This document shows, piece by piece, positions 45,582 through 55,275 of a stretch of DNA of 62,456 nucleotides (the stretch's first letter is position 1; the number at the start of each line of letters is the position of its first letter). The translations under genes were made by a program, and so were the position numbers. Under the pieces are notes generated by a model. That model was not told where the DNA came from, searched no databases, and worked only from the letters and a program-made list of their open reading frames with translations. The stretch lies in the NCBI GenBank assembly GCA_900542265.1, contig UQML01000011.1:1-62456 (forward strand). The letters run 5' to 3'. Source of the DNA: an uncultured Eggerthella sp. GTDB taxonomy: Bacteria; Actinomycetota; Coriobacteriia; Coriobacteriales; Eggerthellaceae.

Positions 45582-45610
45582 AAGATAATAAATTAGTCTC
45601 CGGTTGTCAA
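45582..45610 (-). promoter_or_regulatory. rpoBC promoter
   Basis: Minus strand: perfect -35 TTGACA (45605-45610), 17-base spacer, -10 TATCTT (45582-45587). Predicted start is near 45575, about 40 bases before the rpoB GTG. It is the best consensus promoter in the window. Confidence 0.75.
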
Positions 45611-45645
45611 GGAGTCAAGAAAATTTTTTATGAATTGTGTAGATT

Positions 45646-47097
45646 TTATGTTGTTTTCTCTTCATAGGTCTGCTTGAGCGATTTACCCAATCGTTCAACA
45701 AGCAATCCTAAAACAAAGATTACAGCAATAAAGCCTATAGTAACTATCCACTCTAGATCCCAACTCACTTCTGCCACAAGCGAGAATAAGGCAACCGAAA
45801 CAGCACCAGCAATATTAATAAAGACAGAAATGCGCGAATAAATAAGTGTGTAATCACGTGGCCCGACAAGCTTGCGCGTCTGCGCTGGACCATATGAATC
45901 CACGGCAGCATACATAAGTCCGAACAATACTGCTCCCACATATACACCAAAAGCCCATAACTGCGCTTGCCACATACAGATAATTGCAACAAGTGCGGTA
46001 CCACAGATAAGCGCAAGTGCGCCACGTGAAGTCTTATCGGTAAGAGCACCCAAAGCAACTTTTGAAAGAGCAGCCGAGATCATCAAACAAGCAGCAACGG
46101 TAGACGCCATCATAACAGCTGAGTCGGGAGTAATGCCAGCAAATCCACAGTCACCCAAATAATAGATATAGCTTGCAAACAAGTTAGCAACTGCGGTAAG
46201 CGCATTGCACAACCCCAGCGTTAGCATCAAAATAAAAAAGACAGGCGACCTAAACATTACGGATGCCGAAACACCCCATTCACGCGTATCGCGCTTGTAC
46301 GCTGAAACAACATCAGAGTTATCATTTTGCAACGCTTCTGATGCTTCTGGCAGATGCGTTTGTTCAGTAAACTTATGATAGTCTTCAACAACCGTATCGC
46401 CCACCAGGGTTATTTCTTGAGCAATCTCTTTTGATGTGTGCTGCTGACCATAAGGAAGTAATCCGAGATCACGTGGATAACTTCTAATAAAAAGCGCTGT
46501 GGCAGGTAACGCCAATATGAGTACGAGACCAGCATACACAAGGTAGGCAAATCTCCAATCAACCGAAGTAATTAATGCTCCTCCAACCATTGACCAAAGA
46601 GCGCCACCAAAACCTGACATAGCCATACATAGTCCAATAAAAAAACCGGTTCGAATAGTAAACCACCGATTAATAAGCGTAGGTACTGCTAGAAACATCA
46701 AAGAAACAATGCCAATACCTTCGAGAAGCCCAGAGATATAGAATTGCCACACACTGGTCCAAAGAGAACAGAGTCCAATACCAAGCGCAACTAAGATAAC
46801 AGAAAAAGAAAGCACCAAACGCAAGTCAAACCGTTCAAGCAAATTACCGGCAAGAGGAGCAGAGAAGGCACCTACCAAATACACCACTGTAATATAGAGC
46901 GTGAACTGAGCAGTAGTAGCACCTAATGATGTTGAAACAGGAACTACAAAGATTGCCCATGTGTTATACACCAATGCACATGGTCCAAGCAAAATCAAAA
47001 TACCGGTTGCAAGTACAAGCGCATGACGAAAGGTAAAAGGAGCATGCGAAGAAAAATGCTTTATCTTTTGATGAGTATTGTCTCCGTGAGTAACCAT
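45646..47097 (-). CDS. MFS transporter, oxalate/formate antiporter-like
   Basis: The 483-residue membrane protein has about twelve hydrophobic helices with a central cytoplasmic loop (about 220-270). PCALVYNTWAIFVVPVSTSLG, ITVVYLVGAFSAPLAGNLLERFDLR and FIGLCMAMSGFGGALWSM fit the oxalate/formate antiporter (OFA) branch of the major facilitator superfamily, which exchanges small carboxylates. Substrate is not predictable. It is divergent from a LysR-type regulator 70 bases away that probably controls it. Confidence 0.85.
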   Translation of the reverse strand: MVTHGDNTHQKIKHFSSHAPFTFRHALVLATGILILLGPCALVYNTWAIFVVPVSTSLGATTAQFTLYITVVYLVGAFSAPLAGNLLERFDLRLVLSFSVILVALGIGLCSLWTSVWQFYISGLLEGIGIVSLMFLAVPTLINRWFTIRTGFFIGLCMAMSGFGGALWSMVGGALITSVDWRFAYLVYAGLVLILALPATALFIRSYPRDLGLLPYGQQHTSKEIAQEITLVGDTVVEDYHKFTEQTHLPEASEALQNDNSDVVSAYKRDTREWGVSASVMFRSPVFFILMLTLGLCNALTAVANLFASYIYYLGDCGFAGITPDSAVMMASTVAACLMISAALSKVALGALTDKTSRGALALICGTALVAIICMWQAQLWAFGVYVGAVLFGLMYAAVDSYGPAQTRKLVGPRDYTLIYSRISVFINIAGAVSVALFSLVAEVSWDLEWIVTIGFIAVIFVLGLLVERLGKSLKQTYEEKTT

Positions 47098-47105
47098 GTT
47101 TCTAC

Positions 47106-47128
47106 CTTATAATCATATGTTACATAAG
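47106..47128. promoter_or_regulatory. Candidate LysR operator
   Basis: CTTAT (47106-47110) and ATAAG (47124-47128) form an inverted repeat with 13 bases between, in the divergent promoter region. This resembles the dyad with T/A ends bound by LysR regulators and overlaps a TATAAT hexamer on the plus strand. Confidence 0.4.
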
Positions 47129-47167
47129 TAAAGTTCATGTTTATCATGGTGTTCATGAAGGATTATC

Positions 47168-48049
47168 ATGACTAACACTCATCGCTATCAGGCAATCATC
47201 GAAACAATACGACAAGGAAGTCTTACTAAGGCAGCTAAACGATTAGGATATACCCAGTCTGGTATCACGCACCTACTCACTCATATAGAAAATGATTTTG
47301 GTCTTAAAGTAATCGACCGCAATAAAAAGGGCGCACGACTCACTCCTGAAGGAGAAATCCTGCTCCCCTATCTTCACGCTGTCTTACAAGCAGAAGAAGC
47401 CTTACATGATCAAGTTAATAAAATAAAAGGAATAGAAACGGGTACCATTCGCGTTGGATCCTTTTCGAGTATTTCAACCACTTTTCTTCCCAAGCTTGTA
47501 AAGCAATTTGGAGAAGTTCATCCCGGTATTACTTTCGAAGTTCTCCATGGCGACTATACGCAAATCGAAACGTATCTTTTAGAGGGATTTGTTGATATTG
47601 GCTTTCTTCGAGGCCCCATCAAACCCGCTTTTTCAGGAGAAGTGTTTTATAGCGATGAGGTTGTCGCGCTTGTTCCCGCTTCCCATCCCTTAGCCACGAC
47701 ACCTATATTTGATTTGACTCACTTTGAAAAAGAACCTTTTATCATGCTTGAGGCAGATAGCGATAACGACTACAAACATTACCTCGAACGCAATAACATA
47801 AATCCAACAATAATCTACAGTGCACCAGAAGATAGTGCCGTTATGGCGCTTATTGAGCAAGGTCTTGGCATTGGCTTAGGCTATGAGCTTTCGCTTCACG
47901 CCAATTCATTTGATATTGTAGGCATCCCACTCAAGGTTCCTTTTCCCCGTACAATATATTGGACCTATAAAACAGGAGTTCATCCCACTCCTGCAAGCGC
48001 CATGTTTATTTCATTCCTGCAAACACTTCGTGCAGAAGATTTGATATGA
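47168..48049 (+). CDS. LysR-type transcriptional regulator
   Basis: The 293-residue regulator has an N-terminal winged helix-turn-helix (about 5-65, IIETIRQGSLTKAAKRLGYTQSGITHLLTHIE) and a periplasmic-binding-like effector domain (about 90-290) starting GTIRVGSFSSISTTFLPKLV. GAAGGA stands 5 bases before the ATG. Divergent placement next to the MFS transporter gene implies control of that gene and of itself; the effector may be the transported carboxylate. Confidence 0.9.
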   Translation: MTNTHRYQAIIETIRQGSLTKAAKRLGYTQSGITHLLTHIENDFGLKVIDRNKKGARLTPEGEILLPYLHAVLQAEEALHDQVNKIKGIETGTIRVGSFSSISTTFLPKLVKQFGEVHPGITFEVLHGDYTQIETYLLEGFVDIGFLRGPIKPAFSGEVFYSDEVVALVPASHPLATTPIFDLTHFEKEPFIMLEADSDNDYKHYLERNNINPTIIYSAPEDSAVMALIEQGLGIGLGYELSLHANSFDIVGIPLKVPFPRTIYWTYKTGVHPTPASAMFISFLQTLRAEDLI

Positions 48050-48090
48050 ACTCACCCTTCTTTTCTATCGTTTTCACATGTCCTCATATA

Positions 48091-48128
48091 AACAAAAGAG
48101 ACTCTCACAAAGAGGGCCTCTTTTTTGT
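48091..48128. terminator. Terminator between lysR and the symporter
   Basis: AAAAGAG (48094-48100) pairs with CTCTTTT (48118-48124), with an inner CTCT/AGAG stem, followed by a T-run on the plus strand. It ends the LysR gene and may serve the minus-strand symporter. Confidence 0.8.
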
Positions 48129-48184
48129 CTCACCGTTGCTTTCCAAACAATAGAGATTTAATCGATGATAGAAGATTCTACTTG

Positions 48185-49732
48185 CTACTTAGATTCTTCA
48201 ATTGGTATAGGTGTTTCATCAATCTCATCAAGATTGTTTTCCCAAACATAATGTTTGGTTTCTCGTGCAATAAGCACCGACAAGCCTAATACCGCGATCA
48301 AGTTTGGTATTGCCATTAAAGCATTCGTAATATCTGAAATATCCCAAACAAAGCCTTGCAAACCAATAGCACCTAAAAAGCAAATTACCAAAAAGACAAT
48401 TTGATAAGGCAAAATAGCATGTTTACCAAATAAATAGGTGATACAACGGTTGCCATAATAAGACCAGCCAACCATAGTTGAATAGGCAAACAATACTAAG
48501 CCGATGCACAAAACAATAGGACCAACAACAGGAATTTGAGCAAAACATGCAGTAACTAAGTTAGCAGTTGCACCCAAGAAACCACCTTGATTAAAGGTTG
48601 CAGCAATTTCAGGACTTGCAAGAATAGAAGACACCAATGCAATACCTGTTAAAGCACAAACAACTACCGTATCCCAGAAGGTGCCGGTCATTGAAATTAA
48701 TGCCTGACGAGCAGGGTTGCGTGTAATTGCTGAAGACGCTACTAAAGGAGAAGAGCCTAAACCAGATTCATTGGAGAATAAACCACGTGCACAGCCAAGC
48801 TGCAATGCAATCATAACAGAAGACCCCACAGCACCACCAAATGCTGCTTGTGGAGTGAAAGCACAGGTTACGATCAAGACGATCGCATCAATAAAGAACT
48901 GTCCATTGATAACAATCAAAACCAAGCAGGACAAAACATAAAAGATAGTCATCGCAGGAATCAAACGTTCGCAGACATTTGAAATAACTTTAATGCCGCC
49001 CATAATAACAACGGCAATTAAAATAACCAAAATGACGCCAACAACAATTTGTAAGGGCGAGGTATAAAACAAACCAAACACATCAATATTCATCTCTGCA
49101 ATATTGATATCTCCCGCAACAGAGGCAATGGCGCCTGAAAGTGAGTTAGCTTGTACAGCAGCGCCAATACCAAATGAGGCAATAGCAGCAAAGAGGGCGA
49201 ATAAGACGCCTAATACTTTACCAAGAGTCTTGTGTTTAAATCCGCGTTGCAACGCATACATAGCGCCACCAAGCATATTGCCGTTATGATCTTTAACACG
49301 ATATTTAACAGCAATTAAGGTCTCGGAATATTTAGTAGCGATACCAAATACACCCGTAATCCACATCCAAAAGATGGCTCCTGGACCGCCCGCAATTAAA
49401 GCGGTACCAACACCAATAATATTACCCGTACCAATGGTTGCTGCCAAAGAAGTAGTCAGAGCAGCAAAAGGACTTACGTCACCGGTACCTTCATCTTTAC
49501 TCACAGACATTTTGATTCCCAAAGGAATCTTGCGCTGAATACAACGTGTGCGAAACGTCATAAAGATATGCGTACCCAGCAATAGCATAATCATGATTGG
49601 ACCCCAGACAAAGCCGTCAATAGTGGCGACAATATCTTCGATCCAGCTTGCATCACCCGTGCCTGCTGATGCAAATCCTGCTCCTAATTGAAGAAAAGGA
49701 GCAATGAAGAACTGATTAAGAAATTCTTCCAT
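48185..49732 (-). CDS. Sodium:alanine/glycine symporter (AGCS family)
   Basis: The 515-residue membrane protein has about eleven transmembrane helices and the AGCS signatures GTGNIIGVGTALIAGGPGAIFWMW, LGCARGLFSNESGLGSSPLVASSA and MVGWSYYGNRCITYLFG. It takes up alanine or glycine with Na+. It is a single gene ending near the LysR terminator. No glycine riboswitch is visible in its 327-base upstream region. Confidence 0.94.
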   Translation of the reverse strand: MEEFLNQFFIAPFLQLGAGFASAGTGDASWIEDIVATIDGFVWGPIMIMLLLGTHIFMTFRTRCIQRKIPLGIKMSVSKDEGTGDVSPFAALTTSLAATIGTGNIIGVGTALIAGGPGAIFWMWITGVFGIATKYSETLIAVKYRVKDHNGNMLGGAMYALQRGFKHKTLGKVLGVLFALFAAIASFGIGAAVQANSLSGAIASVAGDINIAEMNIDVFGLFYTSPLQIVVGVILVILIAVVIMGGIKVISNVCERLIPAMTIFYVLSCLVLIVINGQFFIDAIVLIVTCAFTPQAAFGGAVGSSVMIALQLGCARGLFSNESGLGSSPLVASSAITRNPARQALISMTGTFWDTVVVCALTGIALVSSILASPEIAATFNQGGFLGATANLVTACFAQIPVVGPIVLCIGLVLFAYSTMVGWSYYGNRCITYLFGKHAILPYQIVFLVICFLGAIGLQGFVWDISDITNALMAIPNLIAVLGLSVLIARETKHYVWENNLDEIDETPIPIEESK

Positions 49733-50059
49733 AAAACGCTTACTTCTTTCTACTTATGAGTAGATCATCTCTACGTTTATCGAGAGAACACCCCTTTTAA
49801 CACATCACTACATCCATATCAAAAGGCTTATTCTCTCCTCTCCTATAAAGTGTCGCTTAATTGTAGTTTAAGAATTGCTTCAAACGTGTTAACAGCTAAT
49901 GATATTTTTGCGAGCGGCTTTGTGAACACGTTCTCACTTCTCGCTTCCAATTTCTAGCGTCTAACTGTTTTCTTAGAGACTCAAGTCACCAAAAAAGACC
50001 CTCTGGATCATTCCAGAGGGTCTTTTGAATCACTTCTTTGCTTCGTACCAAGAGGACGG
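49733..50059. other. 327-bp intergenic region between symporter and DUF1292 gene
   Basis: It holds the terminator at 49991-50027 and, on the minus strand, a possible symporter -10 TACAAT (49860-49865) that would give a leader of about 120 bases. I see no open frame, tRNA or recognisable riboswitch in the rest. Confidence 0.6.
49991..50027. terminator. Bidirectional terminator after secDF-DUF1292
   Basis: A 14-bp perfect stem (49993-50006 with 50013-50026) and 6-base loop with A-run and T-run on either side. It ends the minus-strand secDF transcript. Confidence 0.92.
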
Positions 50060-50380
50060 CTATTCAAAATCATAGAGTTCTTTGGTTGCTTCTTTAAAAT
50101 CAGCATAAACTTCTTGTGCAATCGCTTCATCAAGCACCAATTCAAAGGCAGCAGGCTGCCCCTCATCGTCAAATTCCGTAACTTCGAGAAGGACTACTTC
50201 ACCATTTCCGCCGACAGAAGCACCCTCGTCGAGTGCATAGAAAAACCCATAGCGACGATCTTGATGAATAATAACGCCTAAGAACTCAAGCTCTACCAAT
50301 TCTCCTGTTTCATCTTGAAAGGTAAATACCATTCCCTCTTCTACAGGAGGAGCAAAATTGGGAGCAGAACCTTGTCTCAT
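50060..50380 (-). CDS. DUF1292 family protein
   Basis: A 106-residue acidic cytosolic protein of the DUF1292 (YrzB-like) family: FTFQDETGELVELEFLGVI, RRYGFFYALDE and EVVLLEVTEFDDEG are the typical beta-strand blocks. Function is unknown. Its ATG directly abuts the secDF stop (TAAATG), so it is translated in tandem with secDF. Such proteins are usually found near alaS, yqgF and mltG instead, so its link with secDF is a local feature. Confidence 0.8.
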   Translation of the reverse strand: MRQGSAPNFAPPVEEGMVFTFQDETGELVELEFLGVIIHQDRRYGFFYALDEGASVGGNGEVVLLEVTEFDDEGQPAAFELVLDEAIAQEVYADFKEATKELYDFE

Positions 50381-53062
50381 TTACTTCTTCTTTCTTCTAT
50401 AGCGATAGTGCTGTTGTTGACCGGAATTAGATTTTTTAGTGTTCGTCTGCTTTGCCTTTTGTGCATCTGCCTTAGTTGCTGCAACTTGCTCTTGGGTAGC
50501 TTCAGCAACAGCTGTGATGTTAACACCCTTTTCTGCTCCACCAGTAAGGAGGGCATAAGGAGTATTAGCAAAGGTGAAAATCTCAACACCAGCGCCCAAC
50601 TTCTTTTGAAGTTTGGCATAAGTATCTTCGCGCGATTTCCACAAAGCAAACAACGGCGTTGCTACTGCGATTGACGAATACGAGCCGGCGATCAAACCAA
50701 TTGCCATAGCAAACGCAAAGTCTTTCAGAGTCTCACCACCAAAGATAAGCATAGCCAAAACAGGAACAAACGAAGTTAGCGTTGTGTTGATAGTGCGCAC
50801 AAACACCTGGTTGAGTGAGTGATTAGCCATAGACATGAAGGTGCATTTAACATTAGATTCCTTCATGTTGTCATTGATGCGATGGAATACAACAACCGTG
50901 TCATAAAGCGAATAACCCAAAATAGTTAAGAGTGCAGCGATGGTATTAGGAGTAACCTCTCTACCAAAGAGAGCATATACACCAATAACAATGATGAGGT
51001 CATGCAAGAGAGCAACGATAGCCATAATGCCCATCTTGTATTCGAACCTGATCGCAATATACAAAATAATCAAAACAATCGAGACCAAGAATGCAAGAAC
51101 AGAAGCATTGATAACTCCTTGACCCCAGTCAGGACCTACCGTATTTACTTCAAATGATGATGTTGATAAATGAAGCTGATTTGCAACAGCAGTTGCCGTT
51201 GCGGCTGCAAGTTCAGGAGATGTTTGCGTGGTTCTCACTAAGAAGCCTTCGCTACCATCATTTTGTGCAGTTTGAATAACTGCATCAGGCTCTCCTTGAG
51301 CTGCAAAAGCACCACGCATATCCTCAATTGTAACATCTCCGGTATTTTGGAAGTTAACAGACGTGCCTCCAACAAACTCAATACCAAAATCAAGGCCTTT
51401 AACACCAACAATCAAGAAGGAAAGAACCACAAGTCCAGCTGAAATAGAGAGTAAGATCTTGCGGACACCCATAAAATTGATGTCCTTTTTAATAAAACGA
51501 CCTTTAAGTGAAGCGAATGCATCACGCAAGGTAAGCTGCAGGCGTGACCCTTCACTCTTTTCATCCAGAATAATTTCTGCTTCCGCAGACTCACCAGCAA
51601 CCAATTTGTCATAGACAACAGCTGCTTTCTCTGAGTCTTTGATACCCCAAAATCCTGGATTATTTGCAATGACCTTTGGCGCAAGCAAGCGAATCATAGG
51701 GGCTTTCAAGATAAGCATCATGACGATGTCGCAAATAATGCCGAGCGCCAAGGTTAGACCAAAACCTTTAACAGACGCGGCTGCCAAGAAAAACAACGCT
51801 AGTGCTGAAACCATGGTAACAAGATCAGCATCAATGGATGTCAAAATAGCATGCTTAACACCTGATATGGAGGCAGCTTTTACGCTTCTTCCCATACGTA
51901 TTTCTTCTCGGAAACGCTCAAGAACAAGAATGGAAGAGTCAGCCGCCATACCAATAGTTAGAACAATGCCAGCAATACCTGCCAAAGACAGCGAGAATAA
52001 ACCAAAGGCAGAAAGCGAAGCCAACAAACCAAGATACAAGCAAGCAAATACAGCCATTGCGGCCGCAGTCAAAAGACCAAGACCATGATAGAAGAAGATG
52101 AGGTAGCAAATAACGATAAGTAAACCAATACCAGCAACTAAGACACCACTCTTAAGGGCATCTTGTCCAAGCGTTGGACCAACTACCTGACTTTGCTCAT
52201 AATGGAAGCTCACGGGCAAAGAACCTGACTCAAGAACCGTTTGCAATGATTGAGCTTCACTCAATGTGTAATTGCCCGTAATTGAAACATCACCGGTATT
52301 GATTACGGATTGCACTGCAGGGGCAGATTGAATTTGTCCATCAAGAACAATGACAATCTTGCCATGTGTTGGAGCAAGTTCTTCAGTAGCCTGAGCAAAT
52401 GCTTGCGAACCAGCAGGATCAAGGGTGACATTTACCGCATAATCAGTACTGGTTTCTGATGCACGACCAATATTGACACGCGTAATGTTTTCTCCCGTAA
52501 TAAGCGGCGTATAGGTACCAGGTTCAACACTGCGATACGTCATCCCGCTACCGGTAAATGAATTACCAAAATTATCCGTATACGTCTCAGGTGTCATATA
52601 GCTACCATTTTCAATAGCGGTGACATCTGCTTCATTAGTAAAGGAATCAGCACGAGCAAACTCGAGTTTACCGGTACGACCAATAGTAGAAAGAGCGGTT
52701 TCAGGATCTTGCAAACCAGGAATTTGAACAAGAATTTGATCAGTGCCTTGAACCTGAACTGTTGCCTCTGAAGCACCCAGGGCATTAACGCGAGACTCGA
52801 TAATGGAACGGCTCTTTTCAAGATCCTCGTTACTTACCGGTTCCCCATTGTCAGATTCTGCTGAAAGTACAACAGATAGCCCACCTTGAATATCAAGACC
52901 TTGATTGATCTTTTCTTGAGGTGGGGTGAACATAAAAACAGAGCCAACAACCAAAACTGTGGTTAAAATCAACAACCACATATTGCGTCTACCAGTGTTT
53001 CCCATACGCTTTTTTTGGTTGTTTTTAGAAGCTCTTTTAGTGCTGGATTGATCAGAAGCCAT
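50381..53062 (-). CDS. secDF: SecDF preprotein translocase fusion
   Basis: The 893-residue membrane protein fuses SecD and SecF, which use the proton motive force to help SecYEG export proteins. The SecD half (about 28-455) shows QGLDIQGGLSVVL, a large external P1 domain (SIIESRVNALGASE) and the six-helix core; the SecF half (about 530-830) shows FLIVGVKGLDFGIEFVGGTSV and LLTILGYSLYDTVVVFHRI. A basic C-terminal tail of about 50 residues (KKSNSGQQQHYRYRRKKK) follows. Fused SecDF is known from Firmicutes and some Actinobacteria. No yajC precedes it. Confidence 0.95.
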   Translation of the reverse strand: MASDQSSTKRASKNNQKKRMGNTGRRNMWLLILTTVLVVGSVFMFTPPQEKINQGLDIQGGLSVVLSAESDNGEPVSNEDLEKSRSIIESRVNALGASEATVQVQGTDQILVQIPGLQDPETALSTIGRTGKLEFARADSFTNEADVTAIENGSYMTPETYTDNFGNSFTGSGMTYRSVEPGTYTPLITGENITRVNIGRASETSTDYAVNVTLDPAGSQAFAQATEELAPTHGKIVIVLDGQIQSAPAVQSVINTGDVSITGNYTLSEAQSLQTVLESGSLPVSFHYEQSQVVGPTLGQDALKSGVLVAGIGLLIVICYLIFFYHGLGLLTAAAMAVFACLYLGLLASLSAFGLFSLSLAGIAGIVLTIGMAADSSILVLERFREEIRMGRSVKAASISGVKHAILTSIDADLVTMVSALALFFLAAASVKGFGLTLALGIICDIVMMLILKAPMIRLLAPKVIANNPGFWGIKDSEKAAVVYDKLVAGESAEAEIILDEKSEGSRLQLTLRDAFASLKGRFIKKDINFMGVRKILLSISAGLVVLSFLIVGVKGLDFGIEFVGGTSVNFQNTGDVTIEDMRGAFAAQGEPDAVIQTAQNDGSEGFLVRTTQTSPELAAATATAVANQLHLSTSSFEVNTVGPDWGQGVINASVLAFLVSIVLIILYIAIRFEYKMGIMAIVALLHDLIIVIGVYALFGREVTPNTIAALLTILGYSLYDTVVVFHRINDNMKESNVKCTFMSMANHSLNQVFVRTINTTLTSFVPVLAMLIFGGETLKDFAFAMAIGLIAGSYSSIAVATPLFALWKSREDTYAKLQKKLGAGVEIFTFANTPYALLTGGAEKGVNITAVAEATQEQVAATKADAQKAKQTNTKKSNSGQQQHYRYRRKKK

Positions 53063-53221
53063 ACGATGAACTTCCGCCTTTCTATGTCGGCCAATACCTA
53101 CTGTGTAAAAAAGGGCTTATCTGCTTCCCCTAAAAACGAGAAGCATCACGTTATCATACTCTCTCTTAGACCCACTGTGCTAGCTAAGCCATACTTTTTT
53201 CTATAGAAAACAAAAGAGATC

Positions 53222-54367
53222 CTAATAGTCATTAGCCGCCGGAGAGTGCATCCAATCGTCATAAAAATCTTCAAAGGTGCCTACGATGATAGATTCGCGA
53301 ACCACATCCATAAGATGAATTAAATAATACAAATTATGAATAGAGAGCAAAATGCCGCCAAGCATTTCGTTTTGCTTTACCAAATGACGAATATAAGATC
53401 GTGAATGCTTTTGACAAACAGGACAATCACACGCCTCGTCCAATGGACCAAAGTCATGACTATACTTTGCATTACGCATGTTCATACGACCTTGAGATGA
53501 AAATGCCGTGCCCATCCGTGCTGTGCGCGTAGGCAAAACACAATCAAACATATCAACGCCTTCGTGTACTGCACGCACGAGCGTGGTAGGATTGCCAACT
53601 CCCATAAGATAGCGCGGCTTGTTTTCAGGAAGCGCTTGGGCCACCTTACCCAGTGTTTGAAACATGACTTCATGGTCTTCGCCTACCGAATATCCACCAA
53701 TGCCAAAGCCGCCAAACCCTTTATGACCATGCGCAAGAGATTCGTCATTGATCGTTTGAAGCGCTTCAACAGAGCGCAAGCGCAAATCAAGCTCCATACC
53801 ACCTTGAACAATGCCAAAAAGGGTCTGATCAGTACGCGTGTGAGCAGCAAGGCAGCGTTTTGCCCAGCGTGCTGATAGATCAACAGCATCAGAGACAAAT
53901 GTGCGCGTAGCAGGGTATGGAGTGCATTGATCAAGTTGCATAATGATATCAGCACCAAGCTTTTGCTGGATTTCCATATTCAACTCTGGCGTCCAACGAA
54001 TCTTTGAACCATCATAAATTGATTTAAAGGTAAGCCCATCGTCATCTAACTTGAGTGTATCAGCGAGAGAAAAGACCTGGAATCCTCCTGAATCAGTAAG
54101 AATTGGCCCATCATAGGCCATAAATGAATGAAGCCCACCAGCTTCAGAAATTAAATCAGCACCAGGACGCAAGGAAAGATGATAGGTGTTAGCCAAAATA
54201 ATCTGAGCGCCAATCTCTTTGAGTGTTTCAGGACGAATACCCTTAACCGACGCCAGCGTACCCACCGGCATAAAAAGAGGCGTGCGTACTACGCCATGCG
54301 CCGTTTCAAAAAGAGCAGCACGTGCATGTCCGCACTGTGCTGCTATTGAAAAATCAAAAAGAGTCAT
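53222..54367 (-). CDS. tgt: tRNA-guanine transglycosylase
   Basis: Bacterial Tgt swaps guanine-34 of GUN-anticodon tRNAs for preQ1. The 381-residue protein has the nucleophile/base-binding regions ILTDSGGFQVFSLAD and MFDCVLPTRTARMG, the GGMELDLRLRS and GFGIGGYSVGE loops, and the zinc site CDCPVCQKH with a later His. GAGGGG stands 4 bases before the ATG. It is near the QueH-QueA fusion (55276-56967), which acts on its product; a HAD gene lies between. Confidence 0.97.
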   Translation of the reverse strand: MTLFDFSIAAQCGHARAALFETAHGVVRTPLFMPVGTLASVKGIRPETLKEIGAQIILANTYHLSLRPGADLISEAGGLHSFMAYDGPILTDSGGFQVFSLADTLKLDDDGLTFKSIYDGSKIRWTPELNMEIQQKLGADIIMQLDQCTPYPATRTFVSDAVDLSARWAKRCLAAHTRTDQTLFGIVQGGMELDLRLRSVEALQTINDESLAHGHKGFGGFGIGGYSVGEDHEVMFQTLGKVAQALPENKPRYLMGVGNPTTLVRAVHEGVDMFDCVLPTRTARMGTAFSSQGRMNMRNAKYSHDFGPLDEACDCPVCQKHSRSYIRHLVKQNEMLGGILLSIHNLYYLIHLMDVVRESIIVGTFEDFYDDWMHSPAANDY

Positions 54368-54379
54368 ACTACCCCTCGA

Positions 54380-55132
54380 CTAAGGCAGGTTCACATCCGG
54401 ACTACAATCAGGAAGTTCCTCTTCACACCACTGCGCAAAGTCTGCCAAAGTTCCATTTTTAACCGTTGTTGTATCAAAATCATTAGGATCGATGAGCCAG
54501 TCTAATACAAGATAGGCATCACAACCAAGCTCAAGACAGCTTAAATCTTCTCGTGTATTATTGCCAACAACTAAAATGTCGCTGGGATTATAACCAACCT
54601 CATCAACATTTTCTTGCCAATAGTCAGTATCCGGCTTGGTAGTTGTGGAATTATCATAGGTTGTAATGCGGTCAAACAATTCAGGATTATCAATGCCTGC
54701 CCAGCGTAAGCGCTCCTTTACCGCAATATCGGGAAAAAGCGGCATGGTTGTCAAATACAATGTATACCCTTTATCTGAACAAGCTTGTACAGCACGAAGT
54801 GCTGCAGGATTAGGAATAACCCCATCGCCTAAATGAGTATAAGCGGTCTGATAAAACTCCATAAGCACAGGTTCAAAGTCATCACGCGTGCCACCTGATA
54901 CGTTTTCAAACGTATCCCAGAATCTATCTGCATTAACACGGCCGTCACGAGTGACAAACATATCTTCAACACCCATATTGACTGCCTTGATCATCAAATC
55001 AGCATCGAAGCCATGCTCTTCCGAAAAATCGCGCAATGATTCAAAATAGTCATGCAAGAATTGATCCATGTCGATGGGTAGCAGCGTACCATCGAGATCA
55101 AAAAAGATCGCTTTATAATCAGGTGTATTCAT
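54380..55132 (-). CDS. HAD-family hydrolase
   Basis: The 250-residue phosphatase has the HAD motif I AIFFDLDGTLLPIDMDQF with the nucleophile Asp, motif II in LYLTTMPLF (Thr) and motif IV/III near DILVVGNNTREDLSCLELG. A helical cap lies between motifs I and II. Substrate is unknown. ATG at 55130-55132 follows GAGGA at 7 bases; the frame above it lacks homology. It precedes tgt by 12 bases in one transcript, so a queuosine-linked or nucleotide phosphatase role is conceivable but unproven. Confidence 0.85.
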   Translation of the reverse strand: MNTPDYKAIFFDLDGTLLPIDMDQFLHDYFESLRDFSEEHGFDADLMIKAVNMGVEDMFVTRDGRVNADRFWDTFENVSGGTRDDFEPVLMEFYQTAYTHLGDGVIPNPAALRAVQACSDKGYTLYLTTMPLFPDIAVKERLRWAGIDNPELFDRITTYDNSTTTKPDTDYWQENVDEVGYNPSDILVVGNNTREDLSCLELGCDAYLVLDWLIDPNDFDTTTVKNGTLADFAQWCEEELPDCSPDVNLP

Positions 55133-55212
55133 AGGAATTCCTCGTTTCATACTCCGATACATACCCTTGTGGATACTTTGTTGTTCATGTTCTGGTGTTA
55201 GTATAAGACTTG

Positions 55213-55231
55213 CATCTTAGCGCATAAGATG
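55213..55231. promoter_or_regulatory. Inverted repeat between HAD and queH-queA
   Basis: CATCTTA-GCGCA-TAAGATG is a perfect 7-bp dyad in the divergent region. A possible + strand -10 TATAAG lies at 55202-55207 just before it, so it would fall at the transcription start, a place suited to an operator. Confidence 0.45.
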
Positions 55232-55275
55232 TATGACTGACGAAGCAAATAAACTGTTACCTACCATTGAACACT

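Noticed and set aside
49733..49990. Glycine riboswitch upstream of the Na+/alanine symporter
   Set aside because: GGAGAGGAGAG-like bases occur but the paired aptamer core could not be built.
55133..55275. preQ1 riboswitch upstream of queH-queA
   Set aside because: No preQ1-I or -II like hairpin with the A-rich tail was found; only a 7-bp dyad is present.
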